Shown here: positions 6,997-13,309 of the stretch, piece after piece
Layout of the letters: each line of letters begins with the position of its first letter
How positions within the stretch are numbered: the first letter of the stretch is position 1
Source of the DNA: Rhodanobacteraceae bacterium
GTDB taxonomy: Bacteria; Pseudomonadota; Gammaproteobacteria; Xanthomonadales; SZUA-5
DNA length: 13,309 bases
Assembly: GCA_003233535.1 (NCBI GenBank)
Contig: QIMA01000129.1
Coordinates: 1-13,309 of the forward strand
Direction of reading: 5' to 3'
Notes under the pieces: model-generated
What the model saw: the letters and a program-made list of their open reading frames with translations, nothing else
Told to the model about the DNA's origin: nothing
Database searches by the model: none
Translations under genes and position numbers: made by a program

Positions 6997-9900
6997 ATGA
7001 GCAGAATTGACGACACTGAACGGGCCGAGGCATTCGCAACGCTGGATGCGTTGCTGGATGGTTTGGCAGAAATGCTAGCCCCGCAGTTCGAGTTGGGTTG
7101 GGACGACGATTTAGTCGTGTCGTTGGTTGAGGAATCTCTGGCGCTAGCGATCAGCGCCGACTTGGCCGGTGTGATTGAGTTGCTGAAGGTGTGGAAGACC
7201 GCCCTTAGCGACCAGAAGCGACGGCGACTGGTGGCTACTGGAACTGGACGGCTGGGAATTTCTGCGTGGTTCGGCAACATGCTGCGTTGGATTCGGCAAG
7301 ATCTCAATCCCACCGCGCGAGTGCAGTTGCTGCCGGCGGCGATATCACTGCTGCGGCTCAAGCCCCTGACCGAGAAGACCCAAAAATTCGTTCAGGAACG
7401 CTTGGAAGCGAGCTACCAGGGGTTGAGTGACTTCATCGTGGAGGAGTCGCACGCACAAGCGGACAGTGAATCGGCGTTTGCGGGCGACAAAATTGGCACA
7501 ACCGCGGAACCGATAATTGTGCAGGCCGCTGAGCTGCCAGCTTCAGAGCCGACGATAGAGCGATCGGCGCAAGCCGAGGAGAGGCTGGCACTGACGCAAC
7601 CCTCGTTCGGAGTGACGGGCGATCAGCTTAGCCTAGAGCCATCGGCGACCGACAGCGCAGAACTGACTGAGCACGCCAGCGTTGACGACACGATCTGGAT
7701 CAGCCAAGAAGAGTTGGACATGGCCCTAGAGGCCATTACCAACCAAGTATTGCCGGAGATTTACGCGCTGGCGGAAGACCACGGACCCGCGCTCAGAGCG
7801 CAGCACTTGGAGGACCTGGGCTTCAATCTCGGTCTGGTAGGCAGTGCGATGGAGATGCTCGGCACGCCGGTGCTTTCGCGAGCCATTCTTGATATGCAGG
7901 AGCGTGTGGTTTCGACTAGTCCGCCGGATCCAGAGGTCGCGGTGAACTGGTCGATCGCGCTGGTTGGATATTTGCAGACGCCGGGTGAGGATTCTGCCGA
8001 GCTGCTGATCATGGTGGCCGCCGATTTGCCCGACATGGACGCAAACGCCGAGTCGCTAATGCGCGCCGAGGCCGCGCGGATTCGAGTCGGTTTGGACCCG
8101 CTGTTGGTCAGTGAGCGGAAAACTCAGGCTGAGCCGGAAGACATCGAGCTGACGACCGCGCCGGATGTATTGCCGCAAGTTCTGGACGGCATGCTGCGCG
8201 AGCTGCCCGGCAACGCTGAACGCTTGGGCGCAGCGATCCGCACGCTGATTCAGACCGGAGATCCGGCGCCGATCGACGAGGCTCGTAGAGTTGCGCATAC
8301 GCTCAAAGGTGATGCGAACACAGTCGGCGTAAGCGGTCTGGCCAATCTGACGCACTCGCTGGAAGACGTGCTCATTGAGCTGCACAAGCACCCCCAATTG
8401 TTGGTTCCAGAGTTGGGTTCCGAGCTCAACCGAGCTGCCGACACGGTCGAAGAAGTTGCCGACTTTCTGCTTGCGCGCGGGCCGGAACCGACAGAACTGT
8501 TCGACGTTTACCAGTCCATATTGGATTGGAGCAATTTGCTGTTTGCTAACCAGTTGGAAGCGCAAGCTGGTCTCCCAGGCGGCGTTGGCGAAGGGGAACT
8601 GGCAAAAGCGTCGAAAGAGGTAGTCGCTGACAGCCCTGTTGCAGCCCTGCCTGCAGCGGATTCCGTCTCAGGCACCGCCATCGTTGGCGTCGCGCGTAAA
8701 ACCGATGTTGATGAGTCCACCGCGGTGCTGAGCGTGAAGTCCAGCACTTTGGATGAACTGCAGCGACTGGCTGGTGAGACTTTGGTTATGGCGCGGCAGA
8801 TCGATCAGCGCCTCGGACTGCTAGCCGGTCTGCACAAGGAGCAAATCGAGCAGCGACGCAGTTCCACCGACCTCATTTCCGTACTTGACGATCTGGTCTC
8901 GCTGCGTGGTGCGGCGTTGCAATCGACTGTCCTGCGCGGCGGGGATGAGGTCGATCCGCTGGAGTTGGACCAGTACGACGAGCTCCATGTGGTCTCCAAG
9001 CGTCTCGGTGAGTCCTATGCTGATCATGCCGAATATCAGTATCGGCTGGATGCTTTGTTCCATGAATTAGACGGGCTGCGCACTCAGCAGGAGAATTTTC
9101 ACAGCGATTTGCAGCGCGTCGTGCAGCGCACCCGAATGGTTCCATTTGAACAAATCTGCGGGCGCCTACAGCGCATCAACCGACAAACATCCAGGCAATT
9201 GGATCGCGCCGTGGAACTGCAGATTACTGGCACCGAAACCTTGGTCGAAAGCGAGTTGCTCGACCGCGTGGTCGAACCGCTTGCGCATCTGTTGCGAAAT
9301 GCGATTGACCATGGCATCGAACCGGCACAGCAACGGCGCGATGCCGAAAAGCCGGAAATCGGATCAATCGCTCTGAATGTGTCAACCGTCGCCGATTCCA
9401 TTGAGATTCAGCTGACTGATGATGGCCGCGGGATGGATTTTGAGGGGATCCAGAGCAAGGCCAAGGAGATGGGCTTGCTCAGCTGTGATGCGCAGCCCAG
9501 CCGCGATGAATTGGCCCGATTGATCTTGCTGCCGGGCTTCTCCACCAAGAGTTCCACTAGCCACGTGTCCGGTCGCGGGATCGGCATGGACGTGGTCAAT
9601 CAGCGCATCTTGGATCTGCGCGGTCAGTTGGAAATAGTCAGCGAACCTGGGCGTAGCACCCAAATTACGCTGCGCTTGCCGGTCAGCCGAACGATGGCCA
9701 ACGTCATTATCGTGCACGGCAACGAGATGATCGCCGGCGCAGTTGCCGGCAGCGTCGAGCGCGTGGTGAGTTTGGATCCAGACAGTCTGGGTTATTCCGA
9801 TGACGGACCGCTGAGCTGGATGGAGGATGGACAGTCAATTCCGGTGCTGCCGATCGAGAGCCTGTACGGTGGCTTGCCGGGTCGCCCGAGTTTGCCGCCG

Positions 9901-10557
9901 CAAAGCAACTTAGGACTGTTATTGCGCACCAGCAGCGGGCGGCGAATGGTGATCAGCGTTGCCTCCATCGGCGAGGTGAGCAGCGTGATCGTCAAGCCCA
10001 TCAGTCCCCACTTGCCGTCAATTCCTGCCGTTCGCGGAATGACGCTGTTAGGTGATGGACGGCTGGCGGCCGTAGTGGACATGGTGGCGTTGGTTGATTC
10101 GCTGGAGATTTCCGATGTGACCGGACTCGGCGCATACAACGAAAGCGACGTACCGCGCCTGCCGCGGGTAGTGATCGCTGATGACTCGCTCAGCGTGCGG
10201 CGTAGTTTGAGCCAGCTGATGGAAGATGCCGGCTTCGAAGTTGCCGCTGCCCGAGATGGTCTGGAAGCGTTGCAGTTGATTGAGCAGACCGAGCCAGCGA
10301 TCGTGCTGCTCGATCTGGAAATGCCCAAGTTGAACGGGCTGGAGTTGACTCGCTATCTGCGCGGTCGATCGCAAACAAAGTCAATCCCGGTGCTCATGAT
10401 CACCTCCAGGGCCAGTGAGAAGTACCAGGTTCTGGCCGATGCGGCGGGCGTCAGCCTGATGTTAGGCAAGCCCATATCTGAAGACGATTTGATCAGCAAC
10501 GTCCGCAAACTGATGGCCAGGGAAATCCCCAAAGTGGCCGCATTGGAGCACGTATGA
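6997..10557 (+). CDS. chpA: ChpA/PilL-type hybrid chemotaxis kinase (CheA family)
   Basis: About 1186 residues from the ATG at 6997, preferred because GCGGAA lies six bases upstream; an in-frame ATG at 6973 would add 8 residues. Domains: a helical N-terminal region (1-150), an acidic/Ala/Ser linker, an Hpt-like helical region without a phospho-histidine (about 235-365), a canonical Hpt with H434 in AHTLKGDANTVG, a second linker, the P3 dimerisation helices (about 578-712), a CheA ATPase (N768 in LLRNAIDHG; DDGRG at 808-812; G2 SGRGIGMD at 858-865), a CheW-like regulatory domain (about 897-1040) and a C-terminal receiver (D1062/D1063, D1106, T1136, K1158). ChpA of P. aeruginosa has many Hpt-type modules and about 2470 residues; this is half that, with one usable Hpt. 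It probably autophosphorylates H434 and passes phosphate to its own receiver and to the PilG-, PilH- and terminal receivers. It follows pilJ by 27 bases and overlaps the next gene by ATGA. Confidence 0.92.
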   Translation: MSRIDDTERAEAFATLDALLDGLAEMLAPQFELGWDDDLVVSLVEESLALAISADLAGVIELLKVWKTALSDQKRRRLVATGTGRLGISAWFGNMLRWIRQDLNPTARVQLLPAAISLLRLKPLTEKTQKFVQERLEASYQGLSDFIVEESHAQADSESAFAGDKIGTTAEPIIVQAAELPASEPTIERSAQAEERLALTQPSFGVTGDQLSLEPSATDSAELTEHASVDDTIWISQEELDMALEAITNQVLPEIYALAEDHGPALRAQHLEDLGFNLGLVGSAMEMLGTPVLSRAILDMQERVVSTSPPDPEVAVNWSIALVGYLQTPGEDSAELLIMVAADLPDMDANAESLMRAEAARIRVGLDPLLVSERKTQAEPEDIELTTAPDVLPQVLDGMLRELPGNAERLGAAIRTLIQTGDPAPIDEARRVAHTLKGDANTVGVSGLANLTHSLEDVLIELHKHPQLLVPELGSELNRAADTVEEVADFLLARGPEPTELFDVYQSILDWSNLLFANQLEAQAGLPGGVGEGELAKASKEVVADSPVAALPAADSVSGTAIVGVARKTDVDESTAVLSVKSSTLDELQRLAGETLVMARQIDQRLGLLAGLHKEQIEQRRSSTDLISVLDDLVSLRGAALQSTVLRGGDEVDPLELDQYDELHVVSKRLGESYADHAEYQYRLDALFHELDGLRTQQENFHSDLQRVVQRTRMVPFEQICGRLQRINRQTSRQLDRAVELQITGTETLVESELLDRVVEPLAHLLRNAIDHGIEPAQQRRDAEKPEIGSIALNVSTVADSIEIQLTDDGRGMDFEGIQSKAKEMGLLSCDAQPSRDELARLILLPGFSTKSSTSHVSGRGIGMDVVNQRILDLRGQLEIVSEPGRSTQITLRLPVSRTMANVIIVHGNEMIAGAVAGSVERVVSLDPDSLGYSDDGPLSWMEDGQSIPVLPIESLYGGLPGRPSLPPQSNLGLLLRTSSGRRMVISVASIGEVSSVIVKPISPHLPSIPAVRGMTLLGDGRLAAVVDMVALVDSLEISDVTGLGAYNESDVPRLPRVVIADDSLSVRRSLSQLMEDAGFEVAAARDGLEALQLIEQTEPAIVLLDLEMPKLNGLELTRYLRGRSQTKSIPVLMITSRASEKYQVLADAAGVSLMLGKPISEDDLISNVRKLMAREIPKVAALEHV

Positions 10558-10970
10558 ACACGCCCTTAAATAGCGCCCAACCGATCGTGTTAGTGGTCGA
10601 CGACGATCCAGAGTCCTTGTTACTGGTCAGCACGATGATTGAGTACGTCGGCTATAAACCGGTGACGGCGGAGGTGTTTGAAGACGCAATGGCGCTGTTG
10701 CAGCAGTCGCCCTCGGCTCTGGTGCTAGATCTGGTCATGCCAGAGAATACTTCCGAGCGCCTTTTGGACGAACTGGCTCGCAGCGGCAACCAAGTGGCGG
10801 TAGTGCTCATGAGCGCGGTAAAGCGAGACGAATTGGGCGCGCACGCGGCGGCGCTGACGCGTCGCGGCATCAACGTCGTTTCCACGCTGGCCAAGCCATT
10901 TTGGGTGGACGTATTGGTTCCAGCGTTGGAGAAAGCGATTCCCGATGCGCCGGTAGCGGCGATAGGCTAG
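10554..10970 (+). CDS. Single-domain response regulator, last gene of pil-chp operon
   Basis: 138-residue receiver with acidic residues D16-D18, phospho-acceptor D59 in LVLDLVMPENTSE, S87 in place of the usual threonine and K114 in STLAKPF. It lacks the DG that normally follows the phosphorylation-site proline. Its ATG overlaps the chpA stop (ATGA), so translation is coupled to the kinase and it is a likely direct phosphate acceptor. The late segment RRGINVVSTLAKPF resembles ERGLNITGVLSKPF in the receiver of the REC-EAL protein at 11494-12768, suggesting the two receivers are related. It has no output domain, so it acts through protein contacts or as a phosphate sink. It occupies the place where pilK/chpB would be expected in Pseudomonas, but resembles neither. 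I cannot give it a gene name. Confidence 0.85.
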   Translation: MNTPLNSAQPIVLVVDDDPESLLLVSTMIEYVGYKPVTAEVFEDAMALLQQSPSALVLDLVMPENTSERLLDELARSGNQVAVVLMSAVKRDELGAHAAALTRRGINVVSTLAKPFWVDVLVPALEKAIPDAPVAAIG

Positions 10971-11008
10971 TGCAGTATTGCGATCTTGATGGCGCTTAAA
11001 AATGTGTA

Positions 11009-11092
11009 GGAGCGAGCTTGCTCGCGATTCCCTGCTCTATCAGGGAACGTCAAGGCGGCGCTAGTGCGCCGCATCGCGAGCAAGCTCGCTCC
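11009..11092. repeat. REPIN-like inverted pair of REP sequences
   Basis: GGAGCGAGCTTGCTCGCGAT (11009-11028) and its exact 20-base reverse complement (11073-11092) flank a 44-base centre. Each arm is itself a hairpin (GCGAGC-TT-GCTCGC and its complement). The centre holds two more: a 7-base stem with a 6-base loop (11028-11047, TTCCCTG/CAGGGAA) and a 7-base stem with loop TAGT (11055-11072, GCGGCGC/GCGCCGC). The GGAGCGAGCTTGCTCGCGA core is the style of REP elements known from Pseudomonas and related genomes, which are mobilised in pairs by RAYT transposases; no RAYT gene is in this window. It lies between convergent genes (stop at 10970, stop at 11117), the usual REP location, and may act as a transcript end stabiliser or bidirectional attenuator. 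No T-tract follows, so it is not a classic intrinsic terminator. The rest of the 146-base gap shows nothing else. Confidence 0.85.
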
Positions 11093-11116
11093 CAGGCGGA
11101 AACAGTGCTCGTTGCG

Positions 11117-11497
11117 CTAAGCCTGATCTGCCTGTGCCTGTAATAGGGCAGTTCGAACATGCCCAAACTCGGCTCTCAGAGCGGCGCAGATTTCCTCGAA
11201 AGACCCGTCGCCAAATTTGTTTGCGGCCAGTGATTCCGCAAATCCGGCCATCTTACTCAATCGTTGTGCTCCAAGGCTGGCTGAGGCCCCCTTAAGCGAG
11301 TGAAAAGCGATCCGCAAAGAGTCGTGTTTGCCAGCAGCTAGTTGCGAATCCAACGAGTCCATTAAGTCTTTGAAATTGTTTTGAAATACCGTGATTAGGT
11401 GCGCCAGCAGGCCCGGTCGGATCGGTTCCAATTGGATGATTTGATTGACCATCGAATGATCCAGGCGTGGCTCGGTGTCAAACAGCCCGTCGTTCAT
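11117..11497 (-). CDS. Stand-alone Hpt phosphotransfer protein
   Basis: 126-residue cytoplasmic, mostly helical protein. The Hpt motif AFHSLKGASASLGAQRL places the phospho-histidine at H66, with K69 and G70 in the expected positions. A helix of about 45 residues precedes it and two more follow, giving the four-helix bundle. No kinase or output domain is present, so it shuttles phosphate between receivers. Its ATG overlaps the stop of the REC-EAL gene by four bases (ATGA), so the two proteins are made together, and the receiver of that phosphodiesterase is its likely partner. A plausible donor is the hybrid kinase at 614-2380, which has a receiver but no Hpt; this link is inferred from domain complementarity only. 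Confidence 0.9.
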   Translation of the reverse strand: MNDGLFDTEPRLDHSMVNQIIQLEPIRPGLLAHLITVFQNNFKDLMDSLDSQLAAGKHDSLRIAFHSLKGASASLGAQRLSKMAGFAESLAANKFGDGSFEEICAALRAEFGHVRTALLQAQADQA

Positions 11498-12768
11498 CGT
11501 GTGCCCCCCACATTCGGTGACTGTTCGCAGTGCTCCAGGCCATCGACAAATGCCTTGCCCACCCAGGCTTGTCGCCAGCTCGCAAATTCCTTTGCCGCCA
11601 TCGGCTTGCCAATCCCGTAGCCCTGCGCCGATTCGCAGCCTAAGTCTTTCAATACCCGTGCACAGCGCAAGTTCTCGACGCCCTCCGCGACGATTTGCAT
11701 ATCCAGTGCGTGTCCCAAACTGATGATCGAGCTCACGATCTTTTCTGACTCCATATTTTCTTCCATCGACGCGACGAAAGAGCGGTCAATTTTCATCGAC
11801 GAAAAAGGCATTCGCGCGAGCTGGATCATGGACGAATAGCCCGTTCCAAAATCGTCGATCGCTAGCCCGAAACCCTTGATTCGCAGCCTGGTTAGCGTAG
11901 CCAGCGCAACGTCTGGATACTTCATCGCACTGGTTTCGGTGAGTTCAATAATCACCCGCTCTGGAGCGATACCGCGCGACTGGCATAGGTCGGTTAGCTG
12001 ATCGGCAAGACTTAGTGAGGCCAAATCCAGCGCGGAGATATTGATCGCCAAAGTCGTTTCATCACCCACCGCGTATTCGCTGAACCACTCGATGCCGCGC
12101 TCGAACACCCGTCTGGTGAGCTTGGCGATTGCCCCGACGCGCTCGATCTCTGGAATGAATTCATCGGGCATGACTAAACCGAGCAGCGGATGCTGCCAGC
12201 GCACCAGGGCTTCAACGCCGAGTAAGCGGCCGGTCCGTAGATCAATCTTGGGCTGGTAGTGCAGCACAAACTGGTCTTCGTCTAGCGCTTCACCAATAAC
12301 CTCTGGCGAGACCAAAAGGCCGCCCGCGTAGCGACGCTTATTTTTCCATGGCTCACGGGGCGCGCTCTCTGCCAGGAGTTGGTGTAACGCCTCGTGGCGG
12401 AATGGTTTGCTGAGCACGCCAGTGATGTTCAGTCCGCGCTCTATGGCCACCCGTCGTGCTGACTGCAACACGCGCGGTTCCATACCGCTGATGATCATGA
12501 TTGCTGCCGCGCATTGCTTTAGTGCCAAGTCGCGCAGCACCTCGATGCCGTCTTTACGCGGCATCACCAAGTCGATCGTGATGTGGGAGGGCTTCCACGC
12601 CTGCAACTCGTCGTAGAAGTCGTCGGGATTGCTGACCATGCGCGCTTCAAATCCCTGTCGCTCGGCCAAAATGGCGAGTATCTCGCGCATGACAGGGTCG
12701 TCGTCCAGAATCAGTAGTTTCGGGACAAATGCGTTCACATGATCTGGCCGAGGGCTCCGGCTATGCAT
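11494..12768 (-). CDS. REC-EAL cyclic di-GMP phosphodiesterase
   Basis: 424 residues: an N-terminal receiver (about 16-133; acidic D22-D24, phospho-acceptor D66 in TIDLVMPRKDG, S94, K121 in LSKPF), a short basic linker, then an EAL domain (about 153-402). The EAL signature VEALVRWQHP has E186, and the other catalytic and metal positions are recognisable: N243, E275, D305/D306 in AIDDFGTGYSS, K326 in MKIDRSF, E362 in AEGVE and Q382 in AQGYGIGKP. It should hydrolyse c-di-GMP to pGpG, lowering it to favour motility over biofilm, with activity set by receiver phosphorylation. No GGDEF domain is present, so it is not a dual-function protein. It starts 15 bases after the OmpR-type regulator stop and ends overlapping the Hpt gene. 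The ATG at 12768 has a weak ribosome site; a GTG at codon 11 is an alternative start. The layout recalls RpfG/PvrR-type regulators; PvrR is the closer domain match (REC-EAL). Confidence 0.93.
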   Translation of the reverse strand: MHSRSPRPDHVNAFVPKLLILDDDPVMREILAILAERQGFEARMVSNPDDFYDELQAWKPSHITIDLVMPRKDGIEVLRDLALKQCAAAIMIISGMEPRVLQSARRVAIERGLNITGVLSKPFRHEALHQLLAESAPREPWKNKRRYAGGLLVSPEVIGEALDEDQFVLHYQPKIDLRTGRLLGVEALVRWQHPLLGLVMPDEFIPEIERVGAIAKLTRRVFERGIEWFSEYAVGDETTLAINISALDLASLSLADQLTDLCQSRGIAPERVIIELTETSAMKYPDVALATLTRLRIKGFGLAIDDFGTGYSSMIQLARMPFSSMKIDRSFVASMEENMESEKIVSSIISLGHALDMQIVAEGVENLRCARVLKDLGCESAQGYGIGKPMAAKEFASWRQAWVGKAFVDGLEHCEQSPNVGGTR

Positions 12769-12783
12769 ATCGCAGGCTCACTA

Positions 12784-13309
12784 CTAAGCATTGGGAGTTT
12801 GCGGCTCTGCTTTGGACAGCCGGTAGCCGTGCTGGTACACGCCTTCGAGTTTCCATCCCGATTCGCCGCTCAAGCCCAGGGATTTTCGTATCCGGCTGAT
12901 ATACGTGTCGACGCTCCGCGTATTCACGTTGGGACCCAGCTTCCACACGTCCCGCAGCAACATCTGTCTACTGACGATACGTTCGGTGCGGCGAAACAGA
13001 TATACCAGCAAATCAAATTCTTTCTCGGTCACTGAATGCAGCTTGCCATGCAAATGAAGCTCTCGGTTGGCGGTGTCGAATCGAAAGGGCTCGGCGTCAA
13101 CGATGCGGGTGCTAGCGTCCGGTCGCACGCGCCGATAAGCGTTGGCGATCCTAGCCGCTAACTCGCTAGGGCGCGGTGGCTTTACGACGTAGTCGTCTGC
13201 TCCGCATTCAAGCCCGTACACCACATCACGCTCGGCACCATTGCAGGTGAGCAGAATAATCGGAATGTGGGCAAAAGCCTGTGAACGCAGCTCGCGCAGC
13301 AAATCAATT
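12784..13309 (-). CDS. OmpR/PhoB-family response regulator (5' end beyond window)
   Basis: Open to the window edge; translation at 13308 begins ...IDLLRELRSQ, inside the receiver, so the true start and the phospho-acceptor aspartate lie outside. The visible receiver tail has PIILLTC (threonine switch) and the DDYVVKPP lysine segment. A winged-helix DNA-binding domain follows (about 90 residues): VTEKEFDLLVYLFRR, VSRQMLLRDVW, then the recognition helix NTRSVDTYISRIRKSL and the wing ending GYRL. It is therefore a transcription factor. Its target genes cannot be read from this window; it precedes REC-EAL by 15 bases and is probably in the same operon, which would make it an obvious autoregulator candidate. 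No cognate OmpR-type kinase is adjacent here; one could lie beyond the window. Confidence 0.92.
   Translation of the reverse strand, partial: IDLLRELRSQAFAHIPIILLTCNGAERDVVYGLECGADDYVVKPPRPSELAARIANAYRRVRPDASTRIVDAEPFRFDTANRELHLHGKLHSVTEKEFDLLVYLFRRTERIVSRQMLLRDVWKLGPNVNTRSVDTYISRIRKSLGLSGESGWKLEGVYQHGYRLSKAEPQTPNA

Noticed and set aside
9792..10328. Long minus-strand open frame opposite chpA (also 8056-8565 and 6583-6984)
   Set aside because: These mirror codon structure of the real gene on the other strand, with no domain motifs or ribosome sites.
11009..11092. REP pair as a rho-independent terminator or CRISPR repeat
   Set aside because: No T-tract follows either hairpin, and there are only two inverted copies with no regular spacers.

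Overview
The window is one block of signal-transduction genes from a proteobacterium. A PilG/PilH/PilI/PilJ/ChpA-type gene order, moderately high GC and a Pseudomonas/xanthomonad-style REP element pair point to a gammaproteobacterium. A Xanthomonadales-like or Pseudomonas-like host is a guess; nothing here fixes the genus.

Layout. (1) Positions 1-2380, minus strand: a hybrid histidine kinase (six likely membrane helices, HisKA, HATPase, one receiver, no Hpt), followed 14 bases downstream by a PgpC/YfhB-like HAD phosphatase whose last few codons lie outside the window. (2) Positions 2381-2626: a divergent control region with a Fur-box-like palindrome and a duplicated Shine-Dalgarno-like repeat. 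(3) Positions 2627-10970, plus strand: a compact operon of a PilG-like response regulator with an extra degenerate N-terminal receiver, PilH, the CheW-like PilI, a PilJ-type chemoreceptor with a large Cache-like periplasmic domain, a ChpA-type hybrid CheA kinase, and a last single-domain receiver that overlaps chpA by 4 bases. (4) Positions 10971-11116: a convergent gap holding two REP sequences in inverted orientation (REPIN-like) with nested hairpins. (5) Positions 11117-13309, minus strand: an OmpR/PhoB-type response regulator (5' end outside the window), a REC-EAL c-di-GMP phosphodiesterase with a full set of recognisable catalytic residues, and a stand-alone Hpt protein overlapping it by 4 bases.

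How they may work together. The plus-strand operon is a Pil-Chp-type chemosensory pathway: receptor, adaptor and kinase drive two or three receivers and normally control type IV pilus extension, retraction and twitching or surface sensing. It has no CheR/PilK methyltransferase or CheB/ChpB methylesterase gene in the window. The flanking genes could form a phosphorelay: the hybrid kinase lacks an Hpt, a lone Hpt is encoded on the other flank, and the Hpt partner is a receiver-controlled c-di-GMP phosphodiesterase. The final receiver of the chemosensory operon resembles the receiver of that phosphodiesterase, so the two arms may share an origin or phosphate traffic. That wiring is inference. The domain assignments rest on motifs read directly in the translations; no database search was run.
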